Shown: positions 42,801 through 51,230 of the stretch, one piece after another
Position numbering within the stretch: position 1 is the first letter of the stretch
Layout: every line of letters starts with the position of its first letter
Assembly (NCBI GenBank): GCA_937892115.1
Contig: CALAUI010000024.1
Coordinates: 1 to 64,000 of the forward strand
Source of the DNA: an uncultured Clostridia bacterium
GTDB lineage: Bacteria; Bacillota; Clostridia; Oscillospirales; Acutalibacteraceae
Reading direction: 5' to 3'
DNA: 64,000 bases
Made by a program: the position numbers and the translations under genes
Notes under the pieces: model-generated
Database searches by the model: none
What the model was told of the DNA's origin: nothing
The model's input: the letters and a program-made list of their open reading frames with translations, nothing else

Positions 42801-43352
42801 GGGAGGGAAGAAATCCACTATACCGCCTCTTGAAGCAAACTGCCCCGAGCCGTCAATCTGAACGCAGGATGTATATCCGCTGTTCACAAGGGCGGTAATC
42901 AGCTCCTCGGTCGTAAATTCGTCACCGGGCGCAACGGAAAGAGAATTTGCCATCAGCACCTCGGGAGGAGGTGTCAGCTGCATAGCGGCTTCCGATGAAA
43001 GCACCACGGCATCATATTCTCCCGTCAGCATCTTATCAAGCACGTTAAGCCGCTTATGCTCATATTCTCTGGAAACGGTTTCGTCAATACGGTAGGAAAA
43101 ATCTCTTGCGGGGAAAAGCAGAGTTCTCATACCGAAGGCACTTAAATCAGCCGCCATTCTGGTCGCCTGGGCTTCATCGGGCAAAAGAATGAGTGCCTTT
43201 TTTCTGAAGCCGTCACAAAGAGAGGAAATAACGTGGGCTTTATGTATATAGGCAACGCCGGTAACGCCCAGAGGCAGGCGGTTCTTATGGACCGCATTTA
43301 CCACCGAGCGAAATTCGGGTATGCTTTTTGCTATGTCGGTAAAACAATTCAT
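39894..43352 (-). CDS. mfd: Transcription-repair coupling factor Mfd
   Basis: A 1152-residue translocase that dislodges RNA polymerase stalled at DNA lesions and recruits UvrA. Order: UvrB-like N-terminal module (about 1-330), RNAP-interacting domain near 480-560 (HRGEYVVHSAHGIGVFEG), then RecG-like motor domains with Walker A GDVGFGKTE, DEEQ box IIIDEEQRFGV, and motifs TATPIPRT and GRVGRS, and the C-terminal regulatory TRCF domain. Full length. Its start overlaps the HAD hydrolase stop by 4 bp. Confidence 0.97.
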   Translation of the reverse strand: MNCFTDIAKSIPEFRSVVNAVHKNRLPLGVTGVAYIHKAHVISSLCDGFRKKALILLPDEAQATRMAADLSAFGMRTLLFPARDFSYRIDETVSREYEHKRLNVLDKMLTGEYDAVVLSSEAAMQLTPPPEVLMANSLSVAPGDEFTTEELITALVNSGYTSCVQIDGSGQFASRGGIVDFFPPDSSNPVRIELWGDTVDSIFYFDLDTQRRTELLESVRITPAKEVLITDEQLVAVIEKHIKEKRIRGDGGKMLNAEIEKIRGGIKVNCADKYLPLIYPESGGIFDYAKGCMLFVCESFAVKDKFNAALTLQQETVKSLMLDKTLCRGLDRYTLELFELYGNYTDMGAIYLDSLPRGSFDTGVKELISFSAKQLVPWNGALAALTEDINGRQAHREYTCVVMAGTEKAAATLADDLKIQGIDCNYYNALPEKFEVGKVTVIPGGLSYGMEYPGAAFSVFTYRSHTAVKPKKARRTSKNAFNSLTELHRGEYVVHSAHGIGVFEGITGLETQGNIKDYIKIRYDKGDILYVPVTQLDQVSKYIGAGSEDKAVKLNKLGGVEWQKTRSKVKASVKNMAKELIELYSKRLKIEGHAFSPDIDMQNDFESRFEYMETDDQLRCIREIKSDMEKPYPMDRLLCGDVGFGKTEVALRAVFKCVADGMQVAFLVPTTILALQHYQTILKRFDGFPIETGMLSRFCSKKDIDKTLLGLRRGSVDVVVGTHRLISKDVQFSKLGLIIIDEEQRFGVAQKEKLKQMFPAVDVLTLTATPIPRTLNMAMTGIRDMSIIEEAPQDRQPVQTYVIEHDTDVLVQAMEQELRRGGQVYYLYNKVETIERKAAEIKRLIPDAVVGIGHGKMSEDELSEVWRRLLDGEIDILVCTTIIETGVDVPNVNTLIIENADRMGLAQLHQIRGRVGRSSRRASAYFTFTRGKQLTEIAEKRLEAVREFTEFGSGFHIAMRDLELRGAGNILGSSQHGQMDSVGYDMYIKLLEQAISEEKGEIQPVENEKECLIDLPIDAHIPDRYISNVPQRLQIYRRIADIRSKEDALDVTDELIDRFGEPPECVMGLIKISEIRCKAARNDIYEISLEGDRIIFKVTDIDMDKMYKIAPHYSGRFKISAGNGKPSFAVRMLKEENRLSLIERILDYIEEE

Positions 43353-43957
43353 ATTCTGACTCCGGCCTCCCTGAGACCTTTTCTCATCAGTTCAACGTCT
43401 CTGCTTTCGTTACAGTATGCTCTCATTCCCGCCTTTTCCGAGCCCTCACAGTTGACGGGCATATCGTCAATGAAAATACACTCTGCGGGATCAAGATTGA
43501 ATTTGGTAAACAGCTTTTCATATATCTCTTTTTCGGGCTTGAGGAGATGATAATCCGAAGATATCAGATAGCCGTCAAAAACGTCAAGGGCGGGGATTCC
43601 CACTCTGTTGGTATAGAAATCGTCGGAGGCATTGGAAAGCAGGAAAATACGGTACCCTGCCGCTTTCAGCTCTCTTACGAGCTTATTGACCTGCTCGTAG
43701 GGTATCATATAGGGATAAAGATTATGTGTCAATTCACTGACCTTTTCGTAGGCGTGAGGAGGAATTTTCGGGCCCGCAATTCTCATTATTTCATCGGAAT
43801 CAACGGTGCCTCTGTCTCTTTCCGCCCACAGCTTGTTTCTGAATATTTCCTTCAGAGCAACATCTGCGGTTTCCTTATCAAAAAGAGAGTATAGAGTTTT
43901 TTCGGGATTGTAGTCTATGAGCACTCCGCCCATATCAAAAACGATATTTTTAATCAT
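43349..43957 (-). CDS. HAD-superfamily hydrolase
   Basis: A 202-residue haloacid-dehalogenase-like phosphatase with an alpha-helical cap (about 16-85). Motif I is FDMGGVLIDYN with the nucleophile Asp, motif II LLSNAS, motif III Lys in LLKPEKEIYEKL, and motif IV FIDDMPVN. The sequence is closest in style to YihX-type sugar-phosphate phosphatases. First gene of the operon with mfd. An upstream hairpin is described separately. Substrate unknown. Confidence 0.9.
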   Translation of the reverse strand: MIKNIVFDMGGVLIDYNPEKTLYSLFDKETADVALKEIFRNKLWAERDRGTVDSDEIMRIAGPKIPPHAYEKVSELTHNLYPYMIPYEQVNKLVRELKAAGYRIFLLSNASDDFYTNRVGIPALDVFDGYLISSDYHLLKPEKEIYEKLFTKFNLDPAECIFIDDMPVNCEGSEKAGMRAYCNESRDVELMRKGLREAGVRI

Positions 43958-43976
43958 AGCTTATAAATGGCCCTAT

Positions 43977-43999
43977 GCCCTCACCACGAATGGGAGGGC
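43977..43999. other. Hairpin in the HAD-polA divergent spacer
   Basis: GCCCTC (43977-43982) pairs with GAGGGC (43994-43999), followed by TGTTTTCT on the plus strand. It lies in the 5' leader region of the minus-strand HAD-mfd operon. As a plus-strand terminator it would have nothing upstream to end, so its role is unclear. Confidence 0.35.
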
Positions 44000-44126
44000 T
44001 GTTTTCTCATATTTTTATAAATAATATCATCATTTCACTTTTCAGTCAATACGGATATAATTGAAAATATAGTGTATTTTTCTTTTGATATGTGATATAA
44101 TTATATAATTACGGAGGGTAAATACT

Positions 44127-46703
44127 ATGAAATTACTTGCACTTGACGGAAACAGCATAGTAAACCGCGCCTTTTACGGAGTGAAGCTTCTCTCCACAAA
44201 GGACGGGAAATACTACACAAATGCCATCTTCGGCTTTCTCAATATTCTGCTCAAGCTGACTGCCGACGTTAAACCGGACGCCGTTGCGGTCGCCTTTGAC
44301 GTGAAGCAGCCGACGTTCAGACATAAAATGTATGACGGCTACAAGGCAAACAGAAAAGGTATGCCCCCCGAGCTGGCATCCCAGATGCCCATACTCAAAA
44401 ACATACTTTCAGCCATGGGCTATAAGCTTATTGAAGCTCCCGGCTGGGAGGCAGACGATATTCTGGGTACTCTTGCGGCATCCTGTAAAAGCGGAGATTT
44501 CTGCTACATTGCAACGGGCGACAGAGACTCACTTCAGCTTGTAAGGGATAACGTCAACGTATTGCTTGCGGCTACAAAGATGGGTGCTCCCACCACCGTG
44601 GTATATGACAGAGCAAAAATCACGGAGGATTACCTTGTTGACACCCCCGAAAAGCTCATTGACATCAAAGCCCTCCAGGGCGATACCTCCGACTGTATTC
44701 CCGGCGTTGCAGGTATAGGTGAAAAGACCGCAAAGGAGCTTGTCTCAAAATACGGCGGCATTGACGATATTTATGCAAATCTCGAGACCATTGATATAAA
44801 GAAGGGTGTTCACGACAAGCTGGCGGCGGATAAGGACATGGCATATCTCAGCCGTACCCTCGGTACAATCAGCACCGAAGCTCCCGTTGACACCGATTAT
44901 AATACCTACGTTCCCGCCGAAGCGGATGCCTTTACACTTACCTCGATTCTCTCCGAGCTTGAAATGTTCAAGATGATTGAACGGCTTGACCTCAAGCCCG
45001 TTACCGTTAAGAGGGAAGCTGCGGCTGACGAAAAAATCAATACCGACGTTTACGATGCACAGGACGGCGTATTGCTCTTTAATAACCTGCGTAAAGCGGG
45101 TGAGGCATATTTTACCTTTGAGGACGGCATTTTCAACGTCTGCACCCCCAACGGTGTTGCCCGTCTCAATCCCGAAAACGACGGCTATCTGAAATTCTGC
45201 GAGGATTTCCTTTTTGACAAAGAAATCAAAAAATACACCTATAACGTAAAAGCGCTTTATTCATTCTTCTATGATTACAGAAACGATATTGAAATAAACA
45301 ATATCATCGGCGATGCCATGCTGGCGGCTTACGTTGCCAATCCCTCCTCCGACTGCACTCTCAAAAGAGTGTGTGAGGAATTTGCGGGATTTATTTCAAA
45401 TGAAGACGTTTCCGATTCCGTTTACACCGCATACCTTCCCTCCGCTTTCGGAAGCTTATATAAAATCATTGACGAAAACGGTCAGCGCGACCTGCTTGAT
45501 AAAATAGAAATGCCCCTTGCAAGAGTGCTTTCCTCAATGGAAAAAGAGGGATTTCTCGTTGACGCGCAGGGTATTGAAAAATTCGGCGAAGAGCTTGCCG
45601 ACAGAATCAACACCATTGCCGGAGAAATATATGAGGAAGCGGGATACGAATTCAATCTCAACTCTCCCAAGCAGTTGGGTGAGGCACTCTTTGAAAAGAT
45701 GGGATTACCCGCAAAGAAGAAGACAAAAAGCGGCTATTCCACCAATGCGGAGGTGCTCGAATCCCTGGCGGAGAATTACCCCGTTGTGGCAAAAATCCTT
45801 GAATACAGAACTATCTCAAAGCTGAAATCCACATACTGTGACGGTTTACTCAAGGTGATCGGTGAAGACGGACGGATTCATTCCTCCCTCAATCAGACAG
45901 AAACGAGGACCGGCAGGATTTCGTCATCCGAACCGAATCTGCAGAATATTCCGGTGCGCTCACCTCTCGGTAAGGAAATGAGAAAATTCTTTATCGCAAG
46001 ACCGGGCTATGTGCTCATTGACGCGGACTATTCACAGATTGAACTCAGAGTGCTTGCCCACATGGCAAACGACAAAAATATGATTTCCGCCTTCAATGAA
46101 GGTGACGATATCCATGCAATTACCGCTTCGCAGGTATTCAATATGCCTCTGATGATGGTTACTCCTCTCATGAGAAGCCGTGCGAAAGCGGTCAATTTCG
46201 GTATCGTTTACGGTATCGGTGCATTTTCACTTTCAAAGAATACCGGTGTTTCCGTCGCGGAAGCCAAGGAATATATTGAAAACTATCTGAACAATTTCTA
46301 CGGCGTTAAGAGCTTTATGAAAAATGTGGTAGATAACGCCAAAGCCAAGGGATACGTCGAGACTCTTTTTAACCGCAGAAGATATATCCCCGAAATAAAC
46401 GCCTCCAACGGCATGGTAAGAGCCGGTGCGGAAAGAATAGCCATGAATATGCCCATTCAGGGTACCGCCGCCGACATCATCAAAATTGCAATGGTACGGG
46501 TATGGAAAGCGCTTGATGAAATGAATTTCAAGGCAAAGCTTATTCTCCAGGTACACGACGAGCTTATCGTTGAAGCTCCGGAGGAAGAAGCGGATATAGT
46601 CAAGGCCATTCTCAAGCGTGAAATGGAAAACGCAGTAAAGATGAACGTATCCATGCAGGCAGACGTAGGTACGGGCAAAACCTGGTACACAGCGAAGGAT
46701 TAA
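44127..46703 (+). CDS. polA: DNA polymerase I
   Basis: An 858-residue repair and gap-filling polymerase. Residues 1-290 form the 5'-3' exonuclease (LALDGNSIVNRAFYG, AYKANRKGMP, GWEADDILGT, ATGDRDSLQL). Residues about 300-460 occupy the position of the 3'-5' proofreading domain, but the first metal motif DxE is absent (it reads YFTFEDG), so proofreading is probably lost, as in Taq and several Firmicutes enzymes. The polymerase domain has motifs A (DADYSQIELRVLAH, near 632), B (RSRAKAVNFGIVYG) and C (QVHDELI). Ribosome binding site CGGAGGG. It heads an operon with rimI and tsaD. Confidence 0.97.
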   Translation: MKLLALDGNSIVNRAFYGVKLLSTKDGKYYTNAIFGFLNILLKLTADVKPDAVAVAFDVKQPTFRHKMYDGYKANRKGMPPELASQMPILKNILSAMGYKLIEAPGWEADDILGTLAASCKSGDFCYIATGDRDSLQLVRDNVNVLLAATKMGAPTTVVYDRAKITEDYLVDTPEKLIDIKALQGDTSDCIPGVAGIGEKTAKELVSKYGGIDDIYANLETIDIKKGVHDKLAADKDMAYLSRTLGTISTEAPVDTDYNTYVPAEADAFTLTSILSELEMFKMIERLDLKPVTVKREAAADEKINTDVYDAQDGVLLFNNLRKAGEAYFTFEDGIFNVCTPNGVARLNPENDGYLKFCEDFLFDKEIKKYTYNVKALYSFFYDYRNDIEINNIIGDAMLAAYVANPSSDCTLKRVCEEFAGFISNEDVSDSVYTAYLPSAFGSLYKIIDENGQRDLLDKIEMPLARVLSSMEKEGFLVDAQGIEKFGEELADRINTIAGEIYEEAGYEFNLNSPKQLGEALFEKMGLPAKKKTKSGYSTNAEVLESLAENYPVVAKILEYRTISKLKSTYCDGLLKVIGEDGRIHSSLNQTETRTGRISSSEPNLQNIPVRSPLGKEMRKFFIARPGYVLIDADYSQIELRVLAHMANDKNMISAFNEGDDIHAITASQVFNMPLMMVTPLMRSRAKAVNFGIVYGIGAFSLSKNTGVSVAEAKEYIENYLNNFYGVKSFMKNVVDNAKAKGYVETLFNRRRYIPEINASNGMVRAGAERIAMNMPIQGTAADIIKIAMVRVWKALDEMNFKAKLILQVHDELIVEAPEEEADIVKAILKREMENAVKMNVSMQADVGTGKTWYTAKD

Positions 46704-46706
46704 GCC

Positions 46707-47156
46707 ATGAATTACGTTATTACCGAAATGACAGCCGGCAGTATCGACGGCATCGCGGAAATTGAAAAGGTATGCTTTTCCTCTCCGTGGACGAGAGAGG
46801 GCATTGCACAGGAGCTTTCAAATCCCTCCTCTCACTTTCTTACCGCGGTAACCGATACTGTAATTGCCGGATACATAGGCGTGCAGGAAATCTGCGGCGA
46901 AGCTTATATCACCAACGTTGCCGTTCTGCCCTCTTACCGCGGAAACGGAATCGCGAAAGCACTTCTGAACGGAGCAATCAGCGGTGCAAAAAGCAGAAAT
47001 TGCGAATTCATAACCCTTGAGGTAAGAGAAAGCAATGCCCCCGCGATTTCCCTTTATGAGTCTCTCGGCTTTGAAACCGTTGGCAAAAGGAAAAACTTTT
47101 ACTCAAATCCCACCGAGGATGCAATACTCTATACTTTATTTTTCGGGAAGGAATAA
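46707..47156 (+). CDS. rimI: Ribosomal-protein-alanine N-acetyltransferase RimI
   Basis: A 149-residue GNAT acetyltransferase. The N-terminal EIEKVCFSSPWTREGIAQEL, the acetyl-CoA loop SYRGNGIAKALL, LEVRESNAPAISLYESLGF and the terminal RKNFYSNPTEDAILY are all RimI hallmarks. It acetylates the N-terminus of ribosomal protein S18 in E. coli and lies beside tsaD here, as in many bacteria. It starts 3 nt after polA. Confidence 0.95.
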   Translation: MNYVITEMTAGSIDGIAEIEKVCFSSPWTREGIAQELSNPSSHFLTAVTDTVIAGYIGVQEICGEAYITNVAVLPSYRGNGIAKALLNGAISGAKSRNCEFITLEVRESNAPAISLYESLGFETVGKRKNFYSNPTEDAILYTLFFGKE

Positions 47157-47158
47157 TC

Positions 47159-48172
47159 ATGAAAATACTTGCAATTGAATCATCCTGCGATGAAACCGCC
47201 GCCTCCGTGGTAGAGGACGGCAGAACCGTACTCTCCAACGTAGTCGCTTCGCAGGTCAAGGACCATATTATATACGGCGGTGTCGTACCCGAGATAGCTT
47301 CAAGAATGCACGCTACCGCAATCAGCGGCGTCGTAAAAAAAGCCCTTGAGGATGCGGGCTGTACCCTTGACGACATTGAGGCAATCGGTGTTACGTACGC
47401 TCCCGGTCTTATCGGTGCGCTTCTTGTGGGCGTGAATTTTGCAAAGGGACTTGCCTATTCATCGGGAAAGCCGCTTGTTCCCGTTCATCATCTGCGTTCC
47501 CACATAGCCGCAAATTACATTACCTCTCCCGACCTTGAGCCGCCCTTCCTCTGTCTTGTCGTATCGGGAGGTCACAGTCACATAGTGGCGGTAAACAGCT
47601 ACACCGATTTCACCGTTATAGGTAAAACGAGGGACGATGCCGCAGGTGAATGTATGGATAAATCCGCAAGGGCAATGGGGCTTGACTATCCCGGCGGTGT
47701 AAACCTTGACAGAGTAAGCAGGGACGGTAATCCCAAGGCATATAGATTCCCCCACCCGAAGGTGGACGGAAGCAAGTACGATTTCAGCTTTTCCGGTCTT
47801 AAAACCGCGGTCGTGAATACCGTACACAACGCAAAGCAGAAGGGTGAGGAAATAAACGTTCCCGATCTGGGTGCCTCATGCATTGATACCGTAGCGGAAA
47901 TACTTACAGATAAAACGATGAATGCGGCGGAGGAATTCGGATTCAAGACAATCGCCCTTGCCGGAGGCGTTTCCGCCAACTCACGCCTCAGGGCAAAAAT
48001 GACGGAGCACTGTGAGCGAAACGGATATAAACTGTATATGCCCCGACTGGATTTATGCGGCGATAACGGTGCGATGGTCGGTGCGCAGGCATACTATGAA
48101 TACATAAGCGGCAACACGGCATCCCTTGACCTCAATGCCTTCGCAACGATGCCCATTGACGAAAAAATATAA
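47159..48172 (+). CDS. tsaD: tRNA N6-threonylcarbamoyladenosine transferase TsaD
   Basis: A 337-residue ASKHA-fold enzyme that transfers threonylcarbamoyl to A37 of ANN-decoding tRNAs, working with TsaB and TsaE. The N-terminal LAIESSCDETAASVV, GLIGALLVG, metal ligands in HHLRSHIAAN, SGGHSHIV, and the C-terminal GGVSANSRLR and CGDNGAM are present. The metal motif keeps the HxxxH spacing but has Leu-Arg-Ser between the His residues, an unusual variant. tsaB is not next to it in this window. Confidence 0.96.
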   Translation: MKILAIESSCDETAASVVEDGRTVLSNVVASQVKDHIIYGGVVPEIASRMHATAISGVVKKALEDAGCTLDDIEAIGVTYAPGLIGALLVGVNFAKGLAYSSGKPLVPVHHLRSHIAANYITSPDLEPPFLCLVVSGGHSHIVAVNSYTDFTVIGKTRDDAAGECMDKSARAMGLDYPGGVNLDRVSRDGNPKAYRFPHPKVDGSKYDFSFSGLKTAVVNTVHNAKQKGEEINVPDLGASCIDTVAEILTDKTMNAAEEFGFKTIALAGGVSANSRLRAKMTEHCERNGYKLYMPRLDLCGDNGAMVGAQAYYEYISGNTASLDLNAFATMPIDEKI

Positions 48173-48286
48173 AAATTCACACAAATACTTACTTTTGACC
48201 AATAAATTAGCCGAAAAATTTTTGATTTATTCACAATTTCGGCGTTCAAATGATATATCATTATAGGTGAAAAGGGAGGAATCAAT

Positions 48287-48955
48287 ATGAGAAAAAGATT
48301 CGGGCTTATTAAATCAACCAAGGGAAGCGGTGCTTTCGGAGCAATCCTCGGCGTGCTTCTTGTTATTGCCGTTGCGTATTTTGCTTATACTCAGTTCTTT
48401 GCAGTAAAGCAGATTTCAATCGCAGGTCTTCCCGGCCCCACGTTGAGCAAAGGATCCGGCAGCGATAAGCGTGACGTAACCGGATATGAAGTTACGTTCA
48501 ATCACAAAAAAGGATTCAAGACGGATGCTCTTGTAGTCGGAGTTGAAAAATACAATGAAGCAGGCATCAAAAACGGAATCTCTCCCGTGGACGTAATCCT
48601 TGCCTGGGGAAGCATTGCCGAAAAAAACGGTGAAACAGATTTTGCATGGAAAATTACCGAAAGAGCTTATTCTTTCAGTTCTTCCACAAGCTTTGATGAA
48701 ACCGAAATCATCAGACATTCATCGCTTAATCACCTGATCGGTCAGACCGATTCCGTCACGGCTCAGCTTAAAAAGCTCAAGATCGGTGACCACGTTAAAA
48801 TTTCGGGATACCTTGTTGATATTTCCGCGGAGCCCCAGATGGGCGATATAGTCAAATGGAATACAAGCACCAAATTCTCCGATAAGGGCCTGGATTCCTC
48901 CGAAATCGTCTACGTAACTTCACTGGAAGTAATCAAGGAAACAGCCGCACAGTAA
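48287..48955 (+). CDS. Membrane-anchored protein of unknown function
   Basis: A 222-residue protein that I do not recognise. A short basic N-terminus (MRKRFGLIKSTKGSG) precedes one membrane helix at about 18-38, and the rest should lie outside. This part contains an ILAWGSIAE turn, a FAWKITERAYSFS strand region and a C-terminal LKIGDHVKISGYLVDI segment that looks like a small barrel strand pair. Strong ribosome binding site GGGAGG. It stands 114 nt after tsaD and ends before a terminator; TTCACA/TATATC may be a weak promoter at about 48231-48260. Confidence 0.75.
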   Translation: MRKRFGLIKSTKGSGAFGAILGVLLVIAVAYFAYTQFFAVKQISIAGLPGPTLSKGSGSDKRDVTGYEVTFNHKKGFKTDALVVGVEKYNEAGIKNGISPVDVILAWGSIAEKNGETDFAWKITERAYSFSSSTSFDETEIIRHSSLNHLIGQTDSVTAQLKKLKIGDHVKISGYLVDISAEPQMGDIVKWNTSTKFSDKGLDSSEIVYVTSLEVIKETAAQ

Positions 48956-48970
48956 ATCAAACATAAAGTA

Positions 48971-49003
48971 AACGAGGATGCATCGGCTGCATCCTCGTTT
49001 TTG
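48971..49003. terminator. Bidirectional terminator between convergent genes
   Basis: AACGAGGATGCA (48971-48982) pairs perfectly with TGCATCCTCGTT (48988-48999) over a 5-nt loop, then TTTG. It ends the 222-residue protein gene and probably the 13-gene minus-strand run whose last stop codon is at 49006. Confidence 0.9.
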
Positions 49004-49005
49004 TT

Positions 49006-49749
49006 TCAGTATGATTCCAGTTTGTTTTTCATTATATCGGGGTAATCCGTTATTACTCCGTCAGCACCCCAGCTGTATAATTTATCCAGGGTTTCAAGCT
49101 TATTGACAGTCCAGCAGGCAACCTTTACGCCTTGCTCATGTGCCTTATCAATAAGCTTTTTTGAAGCGTAGGAGGTATGAGGAAGCAGGAAGTCAAAGCC
49201 CTGCTCCTTTGCTTTTTTAACGGGATCAAAAATCTTGGTAACTGCCCAGTTGACGGTACTGGGATAAAGGTAACCCGTTTTGACGGAGGAATCTATTTCC
49301 TTTACCTTTTTGAGTATCCCCTCGTCAAAGCTTGAAACAAGCAGTTTTTCAATCATCCCGTATTCCCTGACCTTTTTGATTACGCGCTCTACAAAATCGT
49401 TTTCGTTATTGTTGGGCTTCATTTCAATGTCAAGGATATCAACGGGGTTTTCCTTCATTACTCCGAGGAAATCATCTATCGTGGGTATAACGGTATTTTC
49501 AAATTTGCCTCCGAACCAGGAGCCGAAATCATAGTTGAAAAGCTCGCCCAGATACTGGTCCTTTACCTTGCCTTTGCCGTCGGAGGTACCGTTTACCGTT
49601 TCGTTGTGACAGAGTACCATGTGTCCGTCTCTTGTGACACGTACGTCTGTTTCAACGCCGTCTGCGCCGAGCTCAGCCGCCTTGATAAATGCGGCTAACG
49701 TATTCTGCGGTGCAAATCTGTTTGCACCTCTGTGAGATATAACGAACAT
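49006..49749 (-). CDS. Glycerophosphodiester phosphodiesterase family protein
   Basis: A 247-residue cytoplasmic GDPD barrel. The active site is intact: ISHRGANRFAPQNT (His, Arg), the metal pair in VETDVRVTRDG, and HNETVNGTSDGKG, then DILDIEMKP with the third metal Glu. It releases glycerol 3-phosphate from deacylated phospholipids in known members. The frame continues 12 codons upstream, but the ATG at 49749 has AAAGGAG directly before it. No signal peptide. Last gene of the phosphatase/dehydrogenase block, 32 nt after the first purple-acid-phosphatase-like gene. Only about distantly related to the GDPD at 32329. Confidence 0.93.
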   Translation of the reverse strand: MFVISHRGANRFAPQNTLAAFIKAAELGADGVETDVRVTRDGHMVLCHNETVNGTSDGKGKVKDQYLGELFNYDFGSWFGGKFENTVIPTIDDFLGVMKENPVDILDIEMKPNNNENDFVERVIKKVREYGMIEKLLVSSFDEGILKKVKEIDSSVKTGYLYPSTVNWAVTKIFDPVKKAKEQGFDFLLPHTSYASKKLIDKAHEQGVKVACWTVNKLETLDKLYSWGADGVITDYPDIMKNKLESY

Positions 49750-49781
49750 AGGTACTCCTTTCTTGGTATTGTATTTTATTT

Positions 49782-51212
49782 TCATTTGCGGTTAAAAACT
49801 ATTTCAAAGAAATTTACGTCAAGACCGTCGTCTTTAAGACGGTTATAAACGCTGATATTGTTAAAGAACTGATATACGGTGCCCAGGAAATTCACGATAA
49901 AGGAATAGAACAGAGGAAGCTTCTGAGGATGGCCGCCCTGCTGACTGTCCTTTGTAATCGTAAGGGTATTGAACACCTCACCCGTATCGTATGAATAGGA
50001 GCTTACTTTAATTGAATCCTCACTGAAATCAATGATATTGTAAAGCACCTGATTTTCCTGCTGCTCATAGTAATAGCCGACGGTTTCATTAAGTCCGAGG
50101 TCGTCGCTCTTATCGTTTCTCGGTCTGTTGATTGAGCCGGAAACCATATAAACCGTTCCCTCGGGATTTTCAAGTACCGCGTTTGCACCCGTTTCCTGTC
50201 TGACTTTGCCGTTGTAAAGCACGTCGGAAACGGTGTAGTAATGGCTGTGACCGGTCAGCACGAGGTCAATATCAAATTCGCTCTGCATGGGGCCCCAGAT
50301 AAGTCTGAGCAGCTCGTTTTCGCTCTCTCTGTGAATGATACGTCCGCTGTAAAGGTCGTGATGCATAACGGCTACACGCCATTTGACATCCTTATTGGCA
50401 TTGATTGCGGATTTAAGGAAATTATGATGGTCAATACCCGAGCCGTTATTTGATTCAAGAACAAGGAAAAGAACGTCACCCTTTACGAACCAGTAGTCAC
50501 CGGTATTGTAGGTGGTACTGATACCCTTGGTCTGTTCATTGGGCATATTTTTGAATGTCTTATAATCAACGCCCTTGCGGTCATGATTGCCCAGAGCGGT
50601 GGCAACCGTCATGGTCCTGATTGCGGGAGAAGCGGTAAAGCCCTTGTATTCGCATTCAAGTCCCATACTCGCCTGGTCGCCTGAGGAAAGGAGCAGGTCA
50701 ATCTCCTGCTTTCCTTCTGCCTGGTCTATTACTTTACCGAAAAGCTCCGCATTATTCTTAAGACAGTTTTCATCCTCCTCGCTGTATGAAACGTGAACGT
50801 CGGTTACATACATTGCGGAGAAGTCGCTTCCTGCGGAAGTGGTAAAGGTGTATTCATCGGAGGTATAACCCTCTGATATGCACTGATACGTATAGGTTTT
50901 TCCTTTTTCAAGTCCCGTAACGCTTACCTTGTTGGCATAGTCGCCCGAATAGGTCTTTACGGCAGTACCCGAAAAAGTCTTTTCCGTTCCGGCTTCCACG
51001 TCGGTAATTATCACCTCGGATTTGCCGTCTTTTTCGCTGTACCAGCTGAAATTTCTTCCCGTTTCGTCAGAGCCGGGGAACATGGTAACGCCTGCCTGCG
51101 CCTCTTCGGTTTCCCAGTAGGTATCCCAGTTCTGCTCCGTCACTGCAAAGGAAGAAAGGGAAAAGCTGAATACAAGTGTCAATGCAAGTATTATGCTTAC
51201 TGTTTTTTTCAT
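49782..51212 (-). CDS. Secreted purple-acid-phosphatase-like metallophosphoesterase (copy A)
   Basis: A 476-residue secreted enzyme. Signal peptide at 1-23. An N-terminal fibronectin-like domain (about 35-125) precedes the two-metal calcineurin fold (about 130-400). Metal ligands are seen in order: Asp138 and His140 (TDVH), Asp179 (SGDQ), Asn209-His210-Asp211 (GNHD), His284 (MHHD) and His322/His324 (GHSH). This order and the N-terminal domain match purple acid phosphatases, which include phytases. A hydrophobic aromatic segment lies at 432-454. It has a tandem paralogue 18 nt upstream. Phosphomonoester substrate unknown. Confidence 0.9.
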   Translation of the reverse strand: MKKTVSIILALTLVFSFSLSSFAVTEQNWDTYWETEEAQAGVTMFPGSDETGRNFSWYSEKDGKSEVIITDVEAGTEKTFSGTAVKTYSGDYANKVSVTGLEKGKTYTYQCISEGYTSDEYTFTTSAGSDFSAMYVTDVHVSYSEEDENCLKNNAELFGKVIDQAEGKQEIDLLLSSGDQASMGLECEYKGFTASPAIRTMTVATALGNHDRKGVDYKTFKNMPNEQTKGISTTYNTGDYWFVKGDVLFLVLESNNGSGIDHHNFLKSAINANKDVKWRVAVMHHDLYSGRIIHRESENELLRLIWGPMQSEFDIDLVLTGHSHYYTVSDVLYNGKVRQETGANAVLENPEGTVYMVSGSINRPRNDKSDDLGLNETVGYYYEQQENQVLYNIIDFSEDSIKVSSYSYDTGEVFNTLTITKDSQQGGHPQKLPLFYSFIVNFLGTVYQFFNNISVYNRLKDDGLDVNFFEIVFNRK

Positions 51213-51230
51213 TTAATTCAACTCCGGTTA

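Noticed and set aside
44073..44109. Promoter for polA
   Set aside because: Two TATAAT-like hexamers are present at 44096 and 44104, but neither has a -35 element at suitable spacing, so no promoter is called.
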